Assembly: GCA_965662345.1 (NCBI GenBank)
Contig: CBFIHE010000034.1
Coordinates: 1 to 24,676, forward strand
Length of the DNA: 24,676 bases
Direction of reading: 5' to 3'
From: UBA6049 sp965662345
GTDB lineage: Bacteria; Bacteroidota; Bacteroidia; Flavobacteriales_G; Salibacteraceae
Below are positions 7,534 to 14,196 of this stretch, one piece after another. The position numbers and the translations under genes were made by a program. Below the pieces are notes generated by a model. That model was not told the DNA's origin. It made no database searches and was given only the letters and a program-made list of their open reading frames with translations. Each line of letters starts with the position of its first letter. The first letter of the stretch is position 1.

Positions 7534-7971
7534 ATGAGAAAAGTTTTATTAGGAGCCCTTTTCGTTTTAGGAGCAGCATTTGGAGTACAAGCCCAAGAAG
7601 TAGCTGGACCTGAATTGAAATTTGAGAAAGACGTTCACGATTTTGGTAAATTAGATCAATATGGTGATGCATCAACAGAATTTGTTTTTACAAATACTGG
7701 AACCGAACCATTAATAATAAGCAATGCCAGAGGTTCTTGCGGATGTACAGTTCCTCAGTGGCCACGTGAGCCAATTGCACCAGGTGCACAGGCTGCTATT
7801 AAGGTTAAGTATGATTCTAAACGTGTTGGACCAATCAACAAAAGCGTAACTATTACCTCAAATGCAGCAGATAATCCTACTAAAGTTATTCGTATCAAGG
7901 GTGAGATTTTGAAAGCTCCGCAACAACAGACAATGCCCGTTAATCAAACGGCAGCTCCTGTTGCAAAATAA
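7534..7971 (+). CDS. Exported DUF1573 family protein
   Basis: A 145-aa secreted protein. The signal peptide MRKVLLGALFVLGAAFGVQAQ has a clear AxA-type cleavage site before Gln21. The mature part is one Ig-like DUF1573 domain with the usual features: ELKFEKDVHDFGKL (strand A with D-F-G), FVFTNTGTEPLIIS, the hallmark GSCGCTVPQWP, then IAPGAQAAIKVKYDSKRVGP. The tail is short and low in complexity (APQQQTMPVNQTAAPVAK). These proteins are abundant in Bacteroidota and thought to act in the periplasm or cell envelope; their molecular role is not established. The gene stands alone, with a promoter box upstream and a perfect terminator downstream. Confidence 0.92.
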   Translation: MRKVLLGALFVLGAAFGVQAQEVAGPELKFEKDVHDFGKLDQYGDASTEFVFTNTGTEPLIISNARGSCGCTVPQWPREPIAPGAQAAIKVKYDSKRVGPINKSVTITSNAADNPTKVIRIKGEILKAPQQQTMPVNQTAAPVAK

Positions 7972-7995
7972 GGAGTTCAGCATATTATAAAAGAT

Positions 7996-8023
7996 AAGCC
8001 GCATGAAATCATGCGGCTTTTTT
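7996..8023 (+). terminator. Intrinsic terminator after the DUF1573 gene
   Basis: Perfect stem GCCGCATG / CATGCGGC with an AAAT loop, flanked by AA on the left and six T on the right. It lies 25 bases after the stop codon at 7971. Confidence 0.93.
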
Positions 8024-8044
8024 GTTGCCAAATGGTAAATGAGA

Positions 8045-8052
8045 TATTTTCG
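8045..8052 (+). promoter_or_regulatory. -7 promoter box of the aminotransferase gene (TATTTTCG)
   Basis: TATTTTCG fits the TAnnTTCG variant seen elsewhere in this window. It falls inside the open frame that begins at 8039 and so supports the downstream ATG at 8072, which is preceded by GAGAGGA. Confidence 0.45.
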
Positions 8053-8071
8053 CCCTCTAATTAGAGAGGAT

Positions 8072-9277
8072 ATGCCTAGTATTTCTAACAAAGGGCACAT
8101 GATGCCTGAATCTCCTATTCGCAAACTAGTTCCGTTTGCAGAAGCTGCAACAAAAGAAGGAAAGCAAGTTCTTCATTTGAATATCGGGCAACCAGATATC
8201 CAGTCACCTAGAGAGGCGATAGACGCTTTAAAGAAGGCTGATCTCAATATATTGGAATACAGCCACTCCGCAGGAATAGAAAGCTACCGTAGAGGATTAG
8301 CTAAGTACTATAGGAGTGTGGGTATTGAAGTTGATTACACCAACATTATGGTAACCACAGGGGGCTCTGAAGCTTTGTTGCTTGGCTTTATGTCTTGCTT
8401 AGACGAAGGAGACGAAGTGATTATTCCAGAACCCTTCTATGCAAACTATAACGGTTTTGCTACCTCAGCTGGTGTAAAAGTAACCCCAGTTACTGCATCT
8501 ATAGAAAATGGTTTTGCCCTCCCTCCTATATCAGACATAGAGGATTTACTTACTGAGCGCACCAAAGCCATCTTAATTTGTAATCCAGGTAACCCAACAG
8601 GATACCTCTACACAAAAGAAGAACTAGACATGCTCCGCGACATTGTTGAGCGGTATGATCTGTTTCTCTTTGCTGATGAAGTTTACCGAGAGTTTATCTA
8701 CGATGGCAAGCAACAGCACTCCGTAATGAACTTAGAAGGAGTTGAAGACAATGTTATTCTGGTAGATTCCATTTCTAAACGCTACAGTATGTGTGGTGCT
8801 AGAATTGGTGCCTTGGTAACGAGAAACCATGAGGTGATTTCTACTGCAATGAAGTTTGCTCAAGCTAGACTAAGCCCTCCTACATTGGCCCAGATAGCAG
8901 CAGAAGGTGCACTAAAGACACCAAAGTCGTACTTCACAGAGGTAATTAAAGAATATTCCGAAAGAAGAGATTTATTGGTAGATGGATTAAATAAAATACA
9001 AGGTGTGGTATGTCCAAAACCCACTGGAGCTTTTTATTGCGTAGCCGAATTACCTGTTATGGATGCAGAACGCTTCTGCCAATGGATGTTGGATAGCTTT
9101 GAATACGAAGGTTATACAGTTATGATGGCTCCTGCAGCAGGTTTTTACTCCAATCCTGAGCATGGCAAAAGACAGGTTCGGATTGCCTATGTATTAGACA
9201 AGAAGCGACTGAAGAAGGCCTTAGAATGCTTGACTACTGCTCTAAAAGAATACCCAGGCAAATTATCTAATGCCTAA
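8072..9277 (+). CDS. Class I/II PLP-dependent aminotransferase (aspartate aminotransferase-like)
   Basis: Fold-type I aminotransferase of about 401 aa using pyridoxal phosphate to exchange amino groups between amino and keto acids. Visible family marks are HLNIGQPDI near the N-terminus, TTGGSEAL (cofactor phosphate region), NPGNPTGYLY (Asn binding PLP O3'), FADEVYREF (Asp on the PLP ring nitrogen) and SISKRYSMCGARIG, where the Lys at about residue 236 forms the Schiff base. The C-terminal GKRQVRIAYVL contains the carboxylate-binding Arg. I start at 8072 (MPSISNKGHMMPESPIRKL), which matches how the family begins; the ATG at 8039 would place a promoter box in the coding sequence. The true substrate may be aspartate, an aromatic amino acid or another; sequence alone does not decide. 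Confidence 0.9.
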   Translation: MPSISNKGHMMPESPIRKLVPFAEAATKEGKQVLHLNIGQPDIQSPREAIDALKKADLNILEYSHSAGIESYRRGLAKYYRSVGIEVDYTNIMVTTGGSEALLLGFMSCLDEGDEVIIPEPFYANYNGFATSAGVKVTPVTASIENGFALPPISDIEDLLTERTKAILICNPGNPTGYLYTKEELDMLRDIVERYDLFLFADEVYREFIYDGKQQHSVMNLEGVEDNVILVDSISKRYSMCGARIGALVTRNHEVISTAMKFAQARLSPPTLAQIAAEGALKTPKSYFTEVIKEYSERRDLLVDGLNKIQGVVCPKPTGAFYCVAELPVMDAERFCQWMLDSFEYEGYTVMMAPAAGFYSNPEHGKRQVRIAYVLDKKRLKKALECLTTALKEYPGKLSNA

Positions 9278-9311
9278 AAAAACGAAGTCCTAACCTGTTC
9301 AGGTTAGGACT
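9276..9311 (-). terminator. Terminator downstream of the AddB-like gene (minus strand)
   Basis: AGTCCTAACCTG (9286-9297) is the exact reverse complement of CAGGTTAGGACT (9300-9311). On the minus strand the stem is followed, after TCG, by seven T. The plus strand has no T-tract after the stem, so it mainly serves minus-strand transcripts, although the stop of the plus-strand aminotransferase lies right beside it. Confidence 0.7.
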
Positions 9312-9317
9312 ATATCG

Positions 9318-9460
9318 ACAGGAAACAACAAAACATTCCGATCAAGTCCGCTGGGCTTGAAAAGAGATTCCTGCCGAGATCAGCTGCGCGATACAAATAG
9401 AGCCAATCTAGGCAGGCTTAAAAATGACTAGCCTCACCAATAATACTGACAATTGTCAGT
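9318..9460. other. Structured intergenic stretch with inverted repeats
   Basis: Between two converging genes lies a stretch with several inverted repeats: CAAGTCC / GGGCTTG (7 bp with one wobble pair in RNA) around 9350-9360, CCTGCC / GGCAGG bracketing about 45 bases around 9371-9415, and a perfect 16-base palindrome at 9445-9460. It could be the 3' UTR of the minus-strand operon or a small RNA ending at the terminator. No known RNA family is recognised. Confidence 0.3.
9445..9460. repeat. 16-bp perfect palindrome ACTGACAATTGTCAGT
   Basis: ACTGACAATTGTCAGT is its own reverse complement and lies 15 bases beyond the stop codon of the AddB-like gene. It is followed by TTTT on the plus strand. 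It may be a protein binding site or a short hairpin; there is no promoter nearby to suggest which. Confidence 0.5.
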
Positions 9461-9475
9461 TTTTAAAGGGTTCAA

Positions 9476-12295
9476 TTAGAAAGAGTAACCTTCTTCTGGG
9501 CTTTTCATATCAAAAAGCGTATACTTCGCATCGAGTTTATTGGTGAACGGTATTTCAGGGTTAAGCATTTCATGTATGCTGTTCAACAAATACTCTTCAA
9601 ATTCTGCTAGCACATCATCTGTTATAACTTCACTCCCACTAACCTTGGCGAAGATCAAACCAAAGCTGGATTTAGGAAAGCTGTATATAGCAGATTTCAA
9701 TTGCATGTCCTTAGGTATTCTGCTTCTATAAATCCATGCGTACCACACCAGTTGAAGTGCTTTACTTTTAGACGGGTCTGTAAACAGCTCTTCCACAGAC
9801 TTAACGGCTAATTCTTTGGCTTCAACAACACCCGTTTTATAATCAATAATGGTATGACTTGACTCATCTCTTTCTATCCTATCTGCAATTCCTTTGATTT
9901 TAAAGCTTGCAAGATCTGTTTCTAAAATTCTGAAAAATGATGAATCGGAGTTTCTGCTACCCTCCTCAACTCCCAACAGTGTAATTGTATTTTTTTTGAG
10001 TCGCTTCTCCTCAAATGTGATAAAGTTCTTCATGAAGACCTTCATGAAGGTGAATGTGAGGTGATTCTTACCAGTTATTTCTTCTATTCTTAATGCATGT
10101 AAGAATTTTTCCCGTATGCGCTTTGAAGCAGAGTTTTTCAATTCTTCATAAACATCAGCAGTCAGTACTTTTCGTACATGAGGCTTAAGGTACTCTTCTA
10201 GTACTTCATGGATAATGTTTCCAGTATCACGGTCTTCAATAACCTCTGTAACCTCTTCTTCTTCAGATAAACCAAGAATGTAGCGGAGGTAAAAATCTGC
10301 AGGAGATGTTACATATTTAACAAATGCACTCGGAGACAACCCTTTGTTGACCAATAAATTAAGAACCTTAGAAATTACTTCTTGATCTTTTTGAACGGAA
10401 AAGCTCTTAAAATCCAGTGGTTCCGTGGCACTAGAAAAGTGCTCTCTTAACAAAAGTCTATCCTTATCTGTGTTTTGCCACTCAACCTCTAGTTGTTTAA
10501 TGAATCTACTTTCTTCTGCATGCTTTACCCCTTCCGTTTCGTTGTCATAAATCAAATAAACTTCTTCTGCTCGCTGAATGACTCTGTAAAAATGATAGGC
10601 ATAAATAGCATCTTTCTCATAATGGGTAGGGAGTCCGTATGCGCGTTTCACATCAAATGGAATGAAAGATCCTGAGGTTTTTCCTGCTGGGAGAACCCCT
10701 TCATTTACATGGGTTAATATCACGCGCTTAAAATCCAATACTCGAGATTCCAGCATACCCATTATCTGTAGTCCTTTTAAAGGTTCCCCTACAAATTGTA
10801 TGGTTTCTCCAGAGAATAATTGACGAAGGAAAAGCAGTAAGCTACTCTGAGTCCATGAAGCACTATACCTATCTATGTACTCACTCAACTTCTTTACAGC
10901 CTGCTGAATCCCTAGAATTTGCTCTGTTACGAAAACATCATCCTCTTCTTGAGAGGAGTGATACGAATCAAACAGAACAGTTAATAGACGGTTTCCAGAT
11001 TGAATCAATTTTAATGGCGATGATTCAGAAGAGATGAGTTCATCTACAACAGCTTGGTGAATTACACCGCTTAACTCTTCTTTGAGCTTTATAGGTGAAA
11101 CATAAATGGTATTTCTGTTAATGTGACTTTGTCTCAAGCGATGCAACTCGTAATCACTTATTATTAGTGATTTGGTACCTGGATGCTTTAAAAATGACCA
11201 AAGGGTTCGATGGTAGAACGCCCCAGATTTCTTCTTGGAAAATAGTAACTTAATGAACTGCACGAACCAATCTGCAAATACGGAAGCATCTAAACCCATA
11301 CCTGCTGTAACATTGAAGTGCTCAAGGCTTTCAGGGAGTCCGTACATTGCAGACATCAATCCAGACTCATCTGCAGGAATAAGCGCTGCTTCTTCTTGTT
11401 CACCTTTAGGTATCCTTGCATGAATAACACTTGCGGCTACCTGAGCAACTCCATCGGCTCCTGCCCCTTGGTAAACCCGTATAGTTTTAGGTGTTGTTAA
11501 ACCAGTAGAGTTAATGAACAGATTGCAATCTGGCCATCGTGTTGTATGCTTTCTAAGAAATAGACCAGCTTCTTGATGCTTGTCTTTAAAATAGTAGTCT
11601 TCTGAATCCCAAACGAGCTTAACGTTACCTGTAGTAACCCAGGAATCTATAATAACCTCTTCGCATTTATTGAGCGCATTGAAACCTATAAACCACGCAT
11701 TATGAATATGCGGGTATACTTTCTTCTTATGAGAAATAAAGCTGGATGCACATTTTCTATATAATGCCCCGTTGTAGCCAGAAGATGTTCTATTAAAAAC
11801 AGAATGTATTCCATTATATAGCTCAGCCATATCATCCCACAATTTAAGATATGCCTTCTGCAATACGGTAGCTTCTTCGCCAGCTGGGTTCCAGCGCTCT
11901 AGATTCTTCACATCTCTAATTTCTTTAAAGAGTTTCTCGTGGGGAATCATGTAGGCGTCCATCTCATTAAAATCTGATAGCATTCCAGGAGCCCATTGAA
12001 CAAAACGGTCTAGCGAATCTTGATTTGATTCTGAAACGGTATTCCTATAAACATCGTAGAACTCTAATAGCAATTCTGTTGAGCGCATAAGTCTTCTACC
12101 CGATAACTCTTCTACAAAGTCTTCTATAGAAATGCATCGCGGTAGCCAGCAATTTGCTGAGAGTTGCTTCTCTAATTCTCGCTCAAAGAAGAATACGGCT
12201 CTACGCGATGGAAATAAAATAAGGCTATTTCTAAATTCAGATGCTGGTACACATTCTATGAATGCGCTGGCGGCTTGGTGAATAAACGATTGCAT
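9476..12295 (-). CDS. AddB-like PD-(D/E)XK nuclease / inactivated helicase subunit
   Basis: A 939-aa protein of the kind that pairs with a UvrD-like AddA subunit for double-strand break processing. The N-terminus (NSLILFPSRRAVFFFEREL) resembles the degenerate helicase domain of AddB. The middle has QIMGMLESRVLDFKRVIL followed by HVNEGVLPAG, as in AddB/RecC-type proteins. The C-terminal nuclease has IIHEVLEEYL (His), GIADRI (Asp), IIDYKTG at 816-822 (Asp818, Lys820) and ALQLVWYAW (Gln), so it should be active. The residue that is a cysteine in the CPxxFYF motif of iron-sulfur AddB nucleases is serine here (TSPADFYLRY), and no cysteine follows it, so an iron-sulfur cluster seems absent. The gene begins 12 bases after the TPR gene and is probably co-transcribed with it. 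No addA is in the window. Confidence 0.85.
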   Translation of the reverse strand: MQSFIHQAASAFIECVPASEFRNSLILFPSRRAVFFFERELEKQLSANCWLPRCISIEDFVEELSGRRLMRSTELLLEFYDVYRNTVSESNQDSLDRFVQWAPGMLSDFNEMDAYMIPHEKLFKEIRDVKNLERWNPAGEEATVLQKAYLKLWDDMAELYNGIHSVFNRTSSGYNGALYRKCASSFISHKKKVYPHIHNAWFIGFNALNKCEEVIIDSWVTTGNVKLVWDSEDYYFKDKHQEAGLFLRKHTTRWPDCNLFINSTGLTTPKTIRVYQGAGADGVAQVAASVIHARIPKGEQEEAALIPADESGLMSAMYGLPESLEHFNVTAGMGLDASVFADWFVQFIKLLFSKKKSGAFYHRTLWSFLKHPGTKSLIISDYELHRLRQSHINRNTIYVSPIKLKEELSGVIHQAVVDELISSESSPLKLIQSGNRLLTVLFDSYHSSQEEDDVFVTEQILGIQQAVKKLSEYIDRYSASWTQSSLLLFLRQLFSGETIQFVGEPLKGLQIMGMLESRVLDFKRVILTHVNEGVLPAGKTSGSFIPFDVKRAYGLPTHYEKDAIYAYHFYRVIQRAEEVYLIYDNETEGVKHAEESRFIKQLEVEWQNTDKDRLLLREHFSSATEPLDFKSFSVQKDQEVISKVLNLLVNKGLSPSAFVKYVTSPADFYLRYILGLSEEEEVTEVIEDRDTGNIIHEVLEEYLKPHVRKVLTADVYEELKNSASKRIREKFLHALRIEEITGKNHLTFTFMKVFMKNFITFEEKRLKKNTITLLGVEEGSRNSDSSFFRILETDLASFKIKGIADRIERDESSHTIIDYKTGVVEAKELAVKSVEELFTDPSKSKALQLVWYAWIYRSRIPKDMQLKSAIYSFPKSSFGLIFAKVSGSEVITDDVLAEFEEYLLNSIHEMLNPEIPFTNKLDAKYTLFDMKSPEEGYSF

Positions 12296-12307
12296 GGTGT
12301 GTATTTC

Positions 12308-12889
12308 TTACTTGAATCCGTTAGAAACGAATGTAAGAAATTCACGAAAGGTGTTTTTATCTGTAAGTGCTCGTTTCATTATACCGAACATAGATTCATT
12401 TGTCTCTTGTTCTTCAAGTTCTTCGTCTAATTTATCTGTAAGCGCAGTTTGGTCATCAGACCTAAACGTTAGAAAGTCGTCTCTTTTTGCCAATTCATCG
12501 GCTTCTCCAAAATGTCTTTCTGCTTTTTTCTTGTAGCCTAACTTTTCTTGAAGTAACCCCAGATTGTTGTGTGCAACGGCATCTTCTGGATCAAGTTTTA
12601 ATGCTTCTTCGTAATCTTTAATCGCACCAGTTAAGTCTCCGCATGAGTCTTTAATATAAGCCCTACTTGCATACCTGAAGGGATTCTTTGGCTCTAAACC
12701 CAATGCCTCATTAAAGTCTAAAAGCGCTAAACTTTTCTTTTTCATGTGGAAATATGACAAGCCACGTTGGTAATAAAATTCGGCATTACCAGGCTCCTGC
12801 TCGATAGCCACAGAAAATGATTCTACCGCCTCTTTGTAGTTGCTTTGCTTGTATTTTTGCTCTCCTTTTAAAAAATGTGAATTGCTCAT
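12308..12889 (-). CDS. TPR-repeat protein (193 aa)
   Basis: The first 140 residues form about four tetratricopeptide repeats: FLKGEQKYKQSNYKEAVESF, AEFYYQRGLSYFHMKKKSLA, FRYASRAYIKDSCGDLTGAI and AVAHNNLGLLQEKLGYKKKA, each with the expected small/aromatic positions and following Pro-containing turns. The C-terminal 50 residues are charged (DELAKRDDFLTF, LDEELEEQETNE) and not repetitive. There is no signal peptide, so the protein is cytoplasmic and likely a protein-protein scaffold. It precedes the AddB-like gene by 12 bases, so the two share a transcript; a functional tie is only inferred. Its ATG is separated by a single base from the ATG of the divergent gene. TPR repeat 1 begins right after the start, so a later start is unlikely. 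Confidence 0.88.
   Translation of the reverse strand: MSNSHFLKGEQKYKQSNYKEAVESFSVAIEQEPGNAEFYYQRGLSYFHMKKKSLALLDFNEALGLEPKNPFRYASRAYIKDSCGDLTGAIKDYEEALKLDPEDAVAHNNLGLLQEKLGYKKKAERHFGEADELAKRDDFLTFRSDDQTALTDKLDEELEEQETNESMFGIMKRALTDKNTFREFLTFVSNGFK
12852..12859 (+). promoter_or_regulatory. -7 promoter box (TATTTTTG) for the gene at 12891
   Basis: TATTTTTG matches TAnnTTTG exactly and ends 31 bases before the ATG at 12891, inside the coding sequence of the divergent TPR gene. Confidence 0.4.
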
Positions 12890-12890
12890 A

Positions 12891-13142
12891 ATGAATCAAG
12901 TGATTGAGTTTCCTGTGTACCGAAAATATAGTAACGACAAAAGCTACTTTAAAGTTGAATCAGATAATGAATTTATTCAGCTGCAGGTAATTGGGAAGAA
13001 AGTGTTCGAAAGCAAAATTACCGTGGTGCAGTACCCAGAAAGGCTACTTGTAAACGACTTAATTCAGGCCGAGGAGACTCATATTTTGAGCATTGGAGAG
13101 GCAGAATTCGTTGAACAACTTGAGAAGGTGCAGCGGATTTAA
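12891..13142 (+). CDS. Small conserved-looking protein (83 aa), unknown function
   Basis: Starting at the ATG at 12891, the protein reads MNQVIEFPVYRKYSNDKSYF, then KVESDNEFIQLQVIGKKVFE, then KITVVQYPERLLVNDLI, ending FVEQLEKVQRI. The pattern 'FPVYRKYSNDKSYFKV' followed by 'EF' and a C-terminal helix resembles a short hypothetical family common in Bacteroidota, with a mixed beta/alpha fold. It has no signal peptide or membrane segment. The frame is open from 12840, but that extension is antisense to the TPR gene and unlikely to be coding. The divergent TPR start is one base away. Function is unknown; divergence from a TPR-addB operon is the only context. Confidence 0.72.
   Translation: MNQVIEFPVYRKYSNDKSYFKVESDNEFIQLQVIGKKVFESKITVVQYPERLLVNDLIQAEETHILSIGEAEFVEQLEKVQRI
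12921..12928 (-). promoter_or_regulatory. -7 promoter box (TATTTTCG) for the TPR-addB operon
   Basis: TATTTTCG on the minus strand lies inside the divergent 83-aa gene, 31 bases from the TPR start codon. It is placed as a mirror image of the box at 12852-12859. Confidence 0.4.
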
Positions 13143-13178
13143 CTCCTAACTAAAGTGTTATTTAGATGTAGAAACTCC

Positions 13179-13625
13179 CTATACTTTACGCGTCATTTTC
13201 AAGTGAGGAATTCCGTCTTCTAAGTAATTCTCTCCCTGTGGTTCAAAATGGAACTTGCGATAAAATGCCTCCAAGTAACATTGAGCGGATATATGAATTA
13301 GGTTACCCATACCTCGTACTTTCATTTCTCTCAGGGTGCGATTCATCAACTCCATACCCACACCTGTCATTCGTACATTTTTCTTGGTTACCACTCTCCC
13401 TATGGACGGAGCATCTGGATAAGACAAACCATGAGGTACGATTCGTGTATAGGCCACTAGAACCCCATCTAGGTATCCACACATGTGCAAGGAGGCTGCA
13501 TCTTTATTATCTAAATCTTGATAAGCACAATCTTGCTCTACCACGAACACTTCTGAACGCAATTCAAGTATTTCATACAACTCAACTGTAGTGAGTTCTA
13601 CGAAAGATTTACAAATCCAATTCAT
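13179..13625 (-). CDS. elaA: ElaA-type GNAT N-acetyltransferase
   Basis: A single-domain GNAT enzyme of 148 aa, the usual ElaA size. The N-terminus carries the ElaA signature LYEILELRSEVFVVEQDCAY followed by QDLDNKD. Motif A for acetyl-CoA binding is represented by SIGRVVTKKNVRMTGVGMELM, a variant of the R/Q-x-x-G-x-G/A loop with Met-Thr-Gly-Val-Gly. The end, ISAQCYLEAFYRKFHFEP, is the motif B region with the tyrosine/phenylalanine typical of the family. Substrate of ElaA proteins is not known; the protein is cytoplasmic. It is a single gene between two oppositely oriented genes. Family call is firm. Confidence 0.93.
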   Translation of the reverse strand: MNWICKSFVELTTVELYEILELRSEVFVVEQDCAYQDLDNKDAASLHMCGYLDGVLVAYTRIVPHGLSYPDAPSIGRVVTKKNVRMTGVGMELMNRTLREMKVRGMGNLIHISAQCYLEAFYRKFHFEPQGENYLEDGIPHLKMTRKV

Positions 13626-13682
13626 ATATTAGGCAAAGAACATTCTATTCAATACGATGTTTCAATTCAAATATCGGATACT

Positions 13683-14162
13683 ATGCGTGTTCACAGATTA
13701 AAAACAGAACAAACTTTACCTATTTCTTTGGAAGAAGCGTGGGAGTTTTTTAGTACTCCCCTTAACTTGAATGAAATTACTCCTGAAGACATGAGCTTTG
13801 AAATCTTAAGTGATTTGAAGGGTCAGAAAATGTATCCAGGAATGATTATCAACTATAAAGTGAGCCCATTTTTAGGGATCAAGCTCCGGTGGACAACAGA
13901 AATAACGCATGTAAAAGACCACGCTTATTTTGTAGACGAGCAACGTTTTGGTCCCTACTCTTTCTGGCACCACAAACACTTCTTTGAGGAGACAGAAGAT
14001 GGTGTTCACATGACCGATATTATTGACTATGGTTTACCGCTAGGCCCATTGGGAGATATAGCGAATACTGTATATGTAAAGAATCAACTGCAGCATATAT
14101 TCGATTACAGATACAAGAAACTTCAACAGGTGTTTCCACAAACTAAAAAGGAGGCTGTTTAG
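13683..14162 (+). CDS. SRPBCC (START-like) ligand-binding protein
   Basis: A 159-aa cytoplasmic protein of the SRPBCC/Bet v 1-like fold. The opening 'LKTEQTLPISLEEAWEFFSTPLNLNEITP' is the typical first strand and helices of this fold ('P...vw.f...p.nl..itP'). Later 'YKVSPFLGIKLRWTTEITHV' and 'FVDEQRFGPYSFWHHKHFFE' give the antiparallel sheet, and the protein ends with a long C-terminal helix (NTVYVKNQLQHIFDYRYKKLQQVF). Related proteins are annotated as cell division inhibitor or CDP-paratose 2-epimerase-like, but no catalytic role is known. The ligand cannot be predicted. The stop codon lies in the loop of a strong terminator. Confidence 0.85.
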   Translation: MRVHRLKTEQTLPISLEEAWEFFSTPLNLNEITPEDMSFEILSDLKGQKMYPGMIINYKVSPFLGIKLRWTTEITHVKDHAYFVDEQRFGPYSFWHHKHFFEETEDGVHMTDIIDYGLPLGPLGDIANTVYVKNQLQHIFDYRYKKLQQVFPQTKKEAV

Positions 14163-14178
14163 GCCTCCTTTTTTTTTT
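14148..14178. terminator. Bidirectional terminator between the SRPBCC gene and gap
   Basis: AAGGAGGC (14148-14155) pairs perfectly with GCCTCCTT (14163-14170) around a 7-base loop that contains the SRPBCC stop codon. A T-run follows on the plus strand to 14178 and a T-run on the minus strand from the A-tract at 14145-14149. It can end both converging genes. Confidence 0.9.
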
Positions 14179-14196
14179 ACGTTCTACAGCTACTTT

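Noticed and set aside
7463..7675. Minus-strand frame of 70 codons opposite the DUF1573 start
   Set aside because: It is antisense to the signal peptide and first strand of a clear protein and carries no family signal.
8039..8071. ATG at 8039 as start of the aminotransferase
   Set aside because: The extra 11 codons contain a promoter-like box and do not resemble the N-terminus of the family, whereas the ATG at 8072 does.
9318..9460. Known small RNA (SRP RNA, 6S RNA or tmRNA) in the intergenic structure
   Set aside because: I see none of the conserved loops or lengths of these RNAs, so I list the region only as structured.
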